Shown here piece by piece: positions 1 through 5,841 of a stretch of DNA of 6,861 nt. Positions within the stretch are counted from its first letter, which is position 1. Each line of letters opens with the position of its first letter. The notes under the pieces are model-generated. The model searched no databases. It was given only the letters and a program-made list of their open reading frames with translations, and was not told the DNA's origin. The position numbers and the translations under genes are program-made. The DNA comes from DSOS01 sp035286585. Lineage in GTDB: Bacteria; Chloroflexota; Anaerolineae; Anaerolineales; UBA4823. The stretch spans positions 1 to 6,861 of the forward strand of contig DATEDC010000097.1 of assembly GCA_035286585.1 (NCBI GenBank). Direction: 5' to 3'.

Positions 1-131
1 CTGCGAAGCAGTGGGGGCTCCCCTCTGAACCCTGGGTGTTTGTGGTCAATGGAGAAGGTAAATTGGTGGATAAATTCGAGGGCCTTTTTGGGGAGGAGGA
101 AATCAGACAGGCAATCCAAGAAGCCTACTAA
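1..131 (+). CDS. Thioredoxin-fold (TlpA/redoxin-like) protein, C-terminal fragment
   Basis: The reading frame enters from the left edge (first full codon at base 3) and ends at TAA 129-131, giving 42 residues. The segment WGLPSEPWVFVV, then NGEGKLVDKFEG, has the shape of the last part of a thioredoxin fold: a Ser-Glu-Pro giving the cis-proline before a hydrophobic strand, a turn with Asn-Gly-Glu-Gly, another strand ending in FEG, and a final helix (EEEIRQAIQEAY). This pattern is typical of extracytoplasmic redoxin/TlpA-like proteins. The CXXC active site would lie upstream of the window, so redox activity cannot be judged. A promoter follows before the next gene, so this is probably a separate transcription unit. 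It could instead be the C-terminal domain of a larger multidomain protein. Confidence 0.72.
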   Translation, partial: AKQWGLPSEPWVFVVNGEGKLVDKFEGLFGEEEIRQAIQEAY

Positions 132-225
132 TTGCAGGCCATTCCAGCTAAATACCGTAACATCACTGGGCTTTTAAAGTTCATCAACCGCCGAGCAAAC
201 TCGCCCCCACACCGACACGCGCTCC

Positions 226-243
226 TTGCCGGAATTCTGGCAA
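226..243. repeat. 18-bp near-perfect palindrome upstream of the promoter
   Basis: TTGCCGGAATTCTGGCAA matches its own reverse complement at 16 of 18 positions; the only deviation is a G/T pair that is a wobble in RNA. It is centred on GAATTC and ends 14 bp before the -35 box at 258. No T-run follows, so it is a poor intrinsic terminator for the gene ending at 131. Its position suits an operator for an activator or repressor. That role is inference. Confidence 0.5.
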
Positions 244-257
244 AGTCAGAACGTGAA

Positions 258-286
258 TTGACTCCCAGGTGAATGTTTGCTATAGT
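258..286 (+). promoter_or_regulatory. Sigma-70-type promoter with extended -10
   Basis: TTGACT (258-263) and TATAGT (281-286) are separated by exactly 17 bp, and TGC (278-280) sits directly before the -10 box as an extended -10 element. Each hexamer differs from consensus by one base. Transcription would start near 292, about 24 bases before the ATG at 316. The promoter drives the lipoprotein and probably the genes behind it. A 6-bp direct repeat GTGAAT (253-258 and 269-274) overlaps the -35 and spacer. Confidence 0.8.
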
Positions 287-304
287 GTTTATACTTCACC
301 CTAC

Positions 305-311
305 GGGGGGG
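305..311 (+). promoter_or_regulatory. Purine-run ribosome binding site of the lipoprotein gene
   Basis: A run of seven G residues ends 4 nt before the ATG at 316. It can pair with the CCUCC of 16S rRNA only partly, but it is the only candidate Shine-Dalgarno and sits within the short predicted leader. It supports the chosen start. Confidence 0.5.
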
Positions 312-315
312 CGCT

Positions 316-1098
316 ATGAAAGCGTCACACTCCATCGTCTGGCAACTGCGGTTGCCGCTGATTATACTCATGGCTTACCTGGTTGCAGGCTGTCGTCCGC
401 CCACGCCCCAGCCCCTGCCGCCGGATGAGATCCTCGCTCGCGCCGCCGGGCGGATGAAATCCTTGCAGAGCTTCCACTTCCTCATCGACCGCGCCGGCGC
501 CCTGGCGTATCTCGACGCCGGCCAATCCGTGGCTTTCGCCCGCGCGGAAGGCGATTTCTACGCCCCTGACCAGGCGCGGGCGACCATCCGCGTCATCCTG
601 CCCGGCCTGGTGGCGGAGGTGCAAATGATCGCTTTGGGCGACGAGTACTGGGAAACCGGATTACTTACTAACCGCTGGGAAAAACTTCCCCCAGAGTTGG
701 GATTCAATCCGGCTGCCCTCTTCGATCCACAGTCCGGCTTCCAGGAAATCTTGAGCCAGGATTTAAGCGATTTAAGTTACCAGGGCTTGCAGGAACTGGA
801 TGAGATGCCCGGACAATTGTTTTATACGCTGAGTGGCAGGCTGGAGGGCGAGCGCCTGTACGAGTTATCGTATGGGCTGATTGGACCGCAGGCGATGGAG
901 GTGAATTTATGGATTGCAGCGCAGACCTTTGAGGTATATCGTGTCCAGATCGACGAGCCGCTCCCGCCGAGCGAGAGCGACCCGAACGACAGCGCCGTCT
1001 CCGGCAGCGCCGTTTCCGGCGAAAGCGTCACCCGCTGGCGGATCGATTTCTGGGAATTCAATGCGCTTGAGCCCATTGCGCCACCGCCAGATGGTTGA
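316..1098 (+). CDS. LppX/LprG-family (LppX_LprAFG) lipoprotein
   Basis: The protein is 260 residues, close to mycobacterial LprG (about 236). Residues 1-25 form a signal peptide, and the lipobox V-A-G-C places the acylated cysteine at residue 26, so it should be anchored on the outer face of the cytoplasmic membrane. A Pro-rich linker (27-37) follows. The body opens with the family pattern: a helix ending MKSLQSFHFLID, then a beta strand with AEGDFYAPDQ, then the step GDEYWETG with NRWEKLP, then the FDPQSGF segment. Known members hold acyl chains in a hydrophobic cavity and carry triacylated lipids; LprG works with the MFS protein Rv1410. An Rv1410-like gene is next here, which supports a lipid-carrier role. 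A 15-bp tandem duplication encodes SAVSG twice (residues 226-235). Start choice rests on the promoter, the signal peptide and the G-run. The family call is from motif memory, not a profile search. Confidence 0.8.
   Translation: MKASHSIVWQLRLPLIILMAYLVAGCRPPTPQPLPPDEILARAAGRMKSLQSFHFLIDRAGALAYLDAGQSVAFARAEGDFYAPDQARATIRVILPGLVAEVQMIALGDEYWETGLLTNRWEKLPPELGFNPAALFDPQSGFQEILSQDLSDLSYQGLQELDEMPGQLFYTLSGRLEGERLYELSYGLIGPQAMEVNLWIAAQTFEVYRVQIDEPLPPSESDPNDSAVSGSAVSGESVTRWRIDFWEFNALEPIAPPPDG
991..1020 (+). repeat. 15-bp tandem duplication inside the lipoprotein gene
   Basis: The unit AGCGCCGTCTCCGGC (991-1005) is repeated directly as AGCGCCGTTTCCGGC (1006-1020), differing at one silent position. It encodes SAVSG-SAVSG in a Ser/Asp-rich, probably disordered loop before the last beta strand. 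The length keeps the frame. Confidence 0.85.
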
Positions 1099-1150
1099 TT
1101 ATCCCTGCGAGTACCTCCACCGTGCCAGCGCTCTTCTTCACTGAGAAAAA

Positions 1151-1292
1151 TGCCATAGCGAGCCGGGCGTTCTGTGCCCGGCGTGGCGATACCCCCGGGC
1201 AAGCGCGCAACCTCTCTCGCAGAGTCCCCCTGATCCCGAGGAGACTGCCACACTTCTCCTTCACTTCGTTCAGGACATGGTTCGCAGTGACA
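1151..1292. repeat. 142-bp dispersed repeat (REP/MITE-like) with diverged inverted ends
   Basis: The left end reads TGCCATAGCGAGC, and the right end on the opposite strand reads TGTCACTGCGAAC. They match at 9 of 13 positions. Each end is followed, after an insert, by a second conserved block (GTGGCGATACCC left, GTGGCAGTCTCC right). The left insert is a perfect 7-bp stem, GCCGGGC at 1162-1168 and GCCCGGC at 1176-1182, with a 7-nt loop. The right insert contains the CCTGAACGAAGTGAAGG type core. I recognise this TGTCATTGCGAG-type layout as a non-autonomous dispersed repeat common in environmental bacterial genomes. Open frames across it on either strand are translations of the repeat and not genes. 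It lies between the lipoprotein stop and the transporter start and lengthens what would otherwise be a short intergenic gap. Confidence 0.72.
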
Positions 1293-1322
1293 GAACCTTA
1301 AGAACACTTCTCCAATGAGCAG

Positions 1323-2894
1323 ATGAACCAAAGGCAGATGCATTTCTCCCCGGCTGCGATCGTCGGCCTGATCAGCCTGCCCATCTTCATCGGCGCGCTC
1401 GACCTGACGGTGGTCTCCGCCGTCCTGCCTCACGTGGTCTACGATTTGGAGATCCCCCTTCAGTCCGGGTTGGACGACGCCGCCTGGGTGGTGAGCGGAT
1501 ACCTGCTGGCGTATACCGTGGCGATGACCTTTATGGGCTCGCTCTCCGACCGGGCCGGCCGCCAGCGCGTCTACCTGCTCGCCCTGGCGATCTTCGCCCT
1601 GGGCTCTTACCTGGTGGCGGTGGCGGATGGCTGGCCGACCGATCTGGCACTGCAGATCGCCTACCGCCTGGGGCCTGAGCGCCCTGATCCGGCCTACCTT
1701 TCCCTATGGATGCTGGTCCTGGCGCGCATGGTCCAGGCTTTCGGCGGTGGGGCGATGGTGCCGGTGGGGATGGCGATCGCCGGCGACCTGTACCCGCCTG
1801 GCAGGCGGGCTCGACCGTTGGGGGTGATCGCCGCAGTAGATACCGCCGGTTGGGTCGTGGGCCACCTGTATGGAGGTATCCTCACCCGCTATTTCGACTG
1901 GCGCGTGATCTTCTGGATGAACTTGCCGTTGTGCCTTGCTGCGTTTTTGATGATTTATTTCGCTCTGGCAGATCTGCCCCGGCTGCCGGAAACGGTGGGG
2001 CGGATGGACTGGTCCGGCGCGGCGCTCATTTCGCTGGCGCTGGCAGCGCTCAACCTGGGCCTTGGAACCGGCGCCGAGCAGAGCAGCATGTTGAGCCTGG
2101 GAGGCGTAAGCGCCCTGCCGCGCTTTGCACCTGGATACCTGGCCCTGGCGACGCTCTTCTTCATCCTGTTCCTGTGGCGGCAGCGAGGCGCTGCCAATCC
2201 ATTGATGCCGCCCGCCCTGTTCCGGCGCCCGAACTTTTCAGCAGCCGGCCTGAGCAACTTCCTGATCGGCGTCGGCCTGTTCATCGCCATCGCCAACGTG
2301 CCCTTATTCATCAACACCCTGGTGGCGGAGACGTTGGAGCAAGGCGCCTGGGATAGCGGCTGGATGCTTTCCGCGCTCACCGTCCCGATGGCGCTCGCCT
2401 CTGTCCCCGGCGGCTGGCTGACACATCGCTGGGGCTACCGCCCCCCAGCCCTGGCGGGCTTAATTCTGGCGACCACAGGATTCTTGTTGATGACGAGCTG
2501 GCAGCCGGAGACTACCTACCTCGCCATGATCCCGCAGCTAGCGCTTACCGGCGTGGGTTACGGTTTGACCCTGGCGCCCATCGCCGCCGCGGTGATCGAC
2601 ACATCGCCTCCCGGGCAGCGCGGCGCGGCCTCCGGACTGGTGATCATCTTCCGCCTGGTGGGCATGACGGTGGGCGTCTCGGCGCTGGCAACCTATGGGC
2701 TGCAGCGGGCGAATTTCCTGGGATGGGAGATGCTGGGACCCAGCGCTGATCTCACCGCCGCAGCCCGGGTCGGGATGCAGATCGCCACCCAGGTGATCAG
2801 CGAGACTTTTTTGATTGCGGCAGTCGTCAGCGTTTTTGCAATCCTGCCGTCCAGTGTGCTAAAACCTTTATCTACCGAAAGGGGCAAACCATGA
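1323..2894 (+). CDS. MFS exporter, DHA2/14-helix class, similar to mycobacterial Rv1410 (P55)
   Basis: The 523-residue length and hydrophobicity fit the 14-helix DHA2 family, inserted in the cytoplasmic membrane. Visible marks are GALDLTVVSAVLP in helix 1 with Asp27; motif A, GSLSDRAGRQR (72-82, Asp76); a motif-B-like RMVQAFGGG (Arg135, Gln138); and a motif-C variant, GWVVGHLYGG (176-185), followed by the DWR..FWMNLP step. The segment GMTVGVSALATYGLQRAN (447-464) and the end of helix 14 resemble Rv1410 as I remember it, which also has an essential Asp in helix 1. Rv1410 extracts triacylglyceride and glycolipid for LprG; a lipid substrate here is inferred from that and from the lipoprotein upstream. 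Oddities are a roughly 27-residue outer loop between helices 3 and 4 (102-128) and His181 in place of the usual motif-C proline. No strong ribosome site precedes ATG 1323; ATG 1338 is an alternative. Drug or other efflux remains possible. Confidence 0.86.
   Translation: MNQRQMHFSPAAIVGLISLPIFIGALDLTVVSAVLPHVVYDLEIPLQSGLDDAAWVVSGYLLAYTVAMTFMGSLSDRAGRQRVYLLALAIFALGSYLVAVADGWPTDLALQIAYRLGPERPDPAYLSLWMLVLARMVQAFGGGAMVPVGMAIAGDLYPPGRRARPLGVIAAVDTAGWVVGHLYGGILTRYFDWRVIFWMNLPLCLAAFLMIYFALADLPRLPETVGRMDWSGAALISLALAALNLGLGTGAEQSSMLSLGGVSALPRFAPGYLALATLFFILFLWRQRGAANPLMPPALFRRPNFSAAGLSNFLIGVGLFIAIANVPLFINTLVAETLEQGAWDSGWMLSALTVPMALASVPGGWLTHRWGYRPPALAGLILATTGFLLMTSWQPETTYLAMIPQLALTGVGYGLTLAPIAAAVIDTSPPGQRGAASGLVIIFRLVGMTVGVSALATYGLQRANFLGWEMLGPSADLTAAARVGMQIATQVISETFLIAAVVSVFAILPSSVLKPLSTERGKP
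2878..2884 (+). promoter_or_regulatory. Ribosome binding site of the DUF3352 gene
   Basis: AAAGGGG lies 6 nt before ATG 2891, inside the last codons of the transporter. Together with the ATGA overlap it fixes the start and indicates coupled translation. Confidence 0.7.
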
Positions 2895-4696
2895 ACGAAA
2901 ATACCACTCCAAACGAAGATGATTTCAAACCGGAGGAATACCAACGCGGAGAACTGGCTGAAGAGCCAGCGCACGAGCTGCCGCCCCTGCCACCGGAACC
3001 AGCCCGGCGAAGCCCCTGGCTGTGGGCAGGGCTGGGCGCGCTGGCGCTCGTGGTGGTCGCGGTCATCCTGGCTCTCGCCCTGGGCCTGCCAGCTCGCTTG
3101 CTGGGAGGGCTGGACGCGGCCGCCGCCGCCATGCCGGCGGATACCCCGATATACCTGGGCGTCAACCTGCTTCAAGCAACCCCAGACAAACTGGACCGCA
3201 TTGTCAGGCCTGTCATGGCGGAGGTGCGCGACGCCAGCGCCAATGGAGTTGGCGAGTTCAGAGACACAGCGGGAATGCTGGCCGAGCTCGACAAAAGCCT
3301 GGATGAAGCATACGGCTTTACCTTCAGCGGGGATATCCAGCCCTGGCTCGGGCAGTACCTTGGGTTTGGGATCACCGGTGATCTTATGAGCAGCCTCGGC
3401 CTCGATCCACAAGAGGCTGGCGTCATCCTGGCCGTCGAGGCGCGCGACAGGAAAGCGGCAGACGCCTTCCTGGGTAAACTGCGCCTCGGCCTGGTCGAAA
3501 AAACGGACCAGCAGGTCGCTGAGCAGGATTACCAGGGCGTCACTATCTATACTCACGAAGTGAATCGACTGGCCTTCGCCCGCTCCGGAAGCCTGGTATT
3601 GTTCGCCTCCCGGCTGGAAGATGTACAGGCGGCGATCGACGCCCAACGCGGCGACTCCCTGGGAGATCAGGCAGACTTCAAAGCCATCGCTCGCCAATTG
3701 CCGCGTGAACGCTTCCTGACCATGTTTGTGGATGGCGAGGGATACCAGCGGATGCTGTCGGAGGCGATGCCCACGGGGATAGGCGTTACCGGGCTGGCGC
3801 AATTCTCGACGCAGATGCAGGCGTTCGGTTCCATAGCCGCCAGCCTGGCAGTCGTCGATGAGGGCCTGCAGATGGATGCGCTGGCCCTTTATGACATCGA
3901 AAAGATCAGCGACACCCAGCGCGCCGCGCTGCAGAACGCCGGGCAGGCCTCACGGATCGCAGAAGTGATGCCGGCCGATACGCTGCTGCTTTTTGCGGGT
4001 CAAGGCTTGAAGGACATTATGCAGATAAACAGAGAAACCTTGGGCAGCCAGATCGGCGCGGATTACGATGAGGCCATGCTGATGCTGTCTGCCGAGATCG
4101 GCTTTAACCTGGACACTGACCTGTTAGCCTACCTTGAAGGAGAGTACGGCCTGGCGCTTGTCCCAGAGCCGGATAGCATATTCGCTCAAATGGGGGTGCC
4201 GTTGGGCGTGATCTTCGCCTCGCGCATCGGCGACCACGAGGCGCTCGAAAGCACGATCCAGAAATTCAACAGCTATGTCAGCCGGCAGGGCGCGACTGTC
4301 GAGCAGTCCGACGTGGGCGAAGACCACGTCTATACCCTGGGCGATCCGTTTGCGGGTGATATGGTCGCCTTTGGCCTGAGTCAGGATCACCTGGCGATTG
4401 GCCTGACGAGCGAGCGGATAGAGAACGTTTTCAACCCTGCTGAGACGCTGGCGGACGATTCAGCCTACCGGGAGGCCTGGACGCACTTTTCCAGGGACGC
4501 TATCCCCTTCTTTTACCTGAAACTGCCCGACTTGTTAGAGGCTCTGCGCGGAGGCATGGTCGGCCAGGAGTTAGAATCATTCAACCAATCGATCGCCGTC
4601 CTGAAGCCGGTCTCGCTTGTCGCCATGGTTACCAGCCCGGTAAAAGACAACCAGGTACACAGTACGCTGATCGTCTTTATCGAAAAAGCGGAATAG
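2891..4696 (+). CDS. Single-pass membrane protein with duplicated DUF3352-type extracellular domain
   Basis: The protein is 601 residues. Residues 1-42 are hydrophilic, acidic and Pro-rich, ending in ARRSP; one membrane helix spans about 43-66; the rest should be outside. The outer part is an internal duplication. MPADT begins at residues 81 and 360. GFTF/GFNL precedes a GDIQPWLG/TDLLAYLEG segment (Phe143 and Phe405). GVILAVEARDRKA and GVIFASRIGDHEA begin at 177 and 439, each exactly 34 residues after that Phe. A strand before a Leu-rich helix recurs at Phe275 and Phe540. This layout matches DUF3352 as I know it, a family of unknown function found in Cyanobacteria and Chloroflexi. No catalytic motif is visible. 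The ATG overlaps the transporter stop (ATGA), so the two are probably made together, which suggests a partner, assembly or acceptor role at the pump. That role is inference. Confidence 0.78.
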   Translation: MNENTTPNEDDFKPEEYQRGELAEEPAHELPPLPPEPARRSPWLWAGLGALALVVVAVILALALGLPARLLGGLDAAAAAMPADTPIYLGVNLLQATPDKLDRIVRPVMAEVRDASANGVGEFRDTAGMLAELDKSLDEAYGFTFSGDIQPWLGQYLGFGITGDLMSSLGLDPQEAGVILAVEARDRKAADAFLGKLRLGLVEKTDQQVAEQDYQGVTIYTHEVNRLAFARSGSLVLFASRLEDVQAAIDAQRGDSLGDQADFKAIARQLPRERFLTMFVDGEGYQRMLSEAMPTGIGVTGLAQFSTQMQAFGSIAASLAVVDEGLQMDALALYDIEKISDTQRAALQNAGQASRIAEVMPADTLLLFAGQGLKDIMQINRETLGSQIGADYDEAMLMLSAEIGFNLDTDLLAYLEGEYGLALVPEPDSIFAQMGVPLGVIFASRIGDHEALESTIQKFNSYVSRQGATVEQSDVGEDHVYTLGDPFAGDMVAFGLSQDHLAIGLTSERIENVFNPAETLADDSAYREAWTHFSRDAIPFFYLKLPDLLEALRGGMVGQELESFNQSIAVLKPVSLVAMVTSPVKDNQVHSTLIVFIEKAE

Positions 4697-4698
4697 CA

Positions 4699-5841
4699 AT
4701 GCATTCAGGAGCAGAACAAACAATTGAGCCCAAAATGCAGCCTCGCACGCTGGTAACGCGCGCCGGCCTGCCCGAGCCGGTCGCCGGCGCCCCCATCCTA
4801 CCCGGGCCAGCCTTCGCCAGCGCCTTCCACGCCCCGGGTGAGCCGCCGGATTCGCCCTACACCTACGGGCGTTATCACAACCCCACCTGGACCTACTACG
4901 AACGGGCGTTGACGGAATTGGAGGGCGGGCCGGCCCTGGCTTTCAGCTCTGGCATGGCGGCGGTCAGCGCGGTCTTCGGCGCCGTGCTGCGCCCCGGGGA
5001 AACGCTGGTAATGCCCTCCGATTGTTACCACGCCGTGCGCCTGCTGGCGAGCGGCTACCTGGCAGAGATGGGCATCCAGGTGCGCCAGGCGCCCACCGCC
5101 GGAAACGCCCAGGCGCAGCAATTAGCAGGGGCGCGCCTGTTGTGGCTGGAAACCCCCAGCAACCCGGAGCTGGAGGTGTGCGATATCGCCCTGTTGGCTG
5201 ACCTTGCTCACCAGCACGGCGCGCTGGTCGCAGTGGACAACACCACCGCCACACCCCTGGGGCAGCAGCCGCTTGCCTTGGGCGCCGATTTCTCAGTGGC
5301 GGCAGATACCAAAGCCCTGGTCGGGCACACCGACCTGCTCTTGGGTCACGTCGCCGTGCGCGACCCCGACTGGCTGGAGAAGTTGGGCGCCTGGCGCACC
5401 CAAACCGGCGCGATCCCCGGCCCCATGGAGGTCTGGCTGGCGCACCGCTCCCTGCCAACGCTGGACGTGCGCCTGGAGCGCCAGTGCGCTAACGCGATAG
5501 CGATAGCTCGCTTTTTGAATACCCAGGCTGGGGTGAGCCTGGTGCGCTATCCGGGACTCCCGGACGACCCCTCCCACACGCTGGCATCCCGGCAAATGCA
5601 GTACTATGGCCCGCTGGTCAGTTTTTCGCTGGCCAACCAGGAGCAGGCTGATAAATTTCTGTCCGCCTGTCGCCTGGTGTACCAGATGACCAGCTACGGC
5701 GGGATACACACCACTGCCGAGCGGCGGGCGCGCTGGGGCGGGGACGCCGTACCGCCAGGCTTCATCCGCCTGAGCGCCGGGTTGGAAGATATCGATGACT
5801 TGCTGAGCGACCTGGCTCAGGCGCTCGAGAGAATTAAGTAA
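4699..5841 (+). CDS. Cys/Met metabolism PLP-dependent enzyme, cystathionine gamma-lyase/synthase family
   Basis: At 380 residues it has the usual family length and a cytoplasmic fold-type I layout. Visible residues are Tyr56 and Arg58 in YGRYHNPT (phosphate contact from the neighbouring subunit), SSGMAA (83-88), Tyr110 (stacks on the cofactor ring), ETPSNP (151-156), Asp180 in VDNTTATP (ring nitrogen), and the Schiff-base lysine Lys205 in DTKALVGHTD. Arg357 in FIRLSAGLED binds the substrate carboxylate. The ending GGIHTTAERRARWGG resembles actinobacterial cystathionine gamma-lyases, so cleavage of cystathionine to cysteine is the likeliest reaction. The family also contains synthases and methionine lyases, and sequence alone does not separate them. 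Ala202 sits where many relatives carry a phosphate-binding Ser. The start is 2 bp after the DUF3352 stop, indicating co-transcription; Met13 (4735) is a possible alternative start, because the conserved region begins near it. Confidence 0.87.
   Translation: MHSGAEQTIEPKMQPRTLVTRAGLPEPVAGAPILPGPAFASAFHAPGEPPDSPYTYGRYHNPTWTYYERALTELEGGPALAFSSGMAAVSAVFGAVLRPGETLVMPSDCYHAVRLLASGYLAEMGIQVRQAPTAGNAQAQQLAGARLLWLETPSNPELEVCDIALLADLAHQHGALVAVDNTTATPLGQQPLALGADFSVAADTKALVGHTDLLLGHVAVRDPDWLEKLGAWRTQTGAIPGPMEVWLAHRSLPTLDVRLERQCANAIAIARFLNTQAGVSLVRYPGLPDDPSHTLASRQMQYYGPLVSFSLANQEQADKFLSACRLVYQMTSYGGIHTTAERRARWGGDAVPPGFIRLSAGLEDIDDLLSDLAQALERIK

Noticed and set aside
226..243. Palindrome considered as a terminator for the upstream redoxin-like gene
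   Set aside because: It lies about 95 bp past the stop and is followed by AGTCAG, not a T-tract.
1162..1182. GC-rich hairpin considered as an intrinsic terminator after the lipoprotein
   Set aside because: The stem is perfect, but the bases after it (GTGGCGATAC) contain no T-run; it fits the repeat element better.
1095..1301. Small + strand frame starting TTG at the lipoprotein stop
   Set aside because: Most of it is a translation of the dispersed repeat; composition (Arg/Ser/Phe/Thr) is that of repeat sequence and there is no ribosome site.
822..1433. 203-residue - strand frame containing CPERSEGE
   Set aside because: It reads the repeat on its other strand and runs antisense into both flanking real genes. 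The CPERSEGE string is a known by-product of translating this type of repeat.
1706..2356. 216-residue + strand frame inside the exporter
   Set aside because: Alternate frame of a strongly supported membrane protein, rich in Arg/Gly/Pro as expected for a GC-rich shadow.
2693..3802. 369-residue - strand frame
   Set aside because: It lies antisense to the end of the exporter and the DUF3352 gene, both of which have clear family features; it has no recognisable domain and is explained by high-GC third positions.
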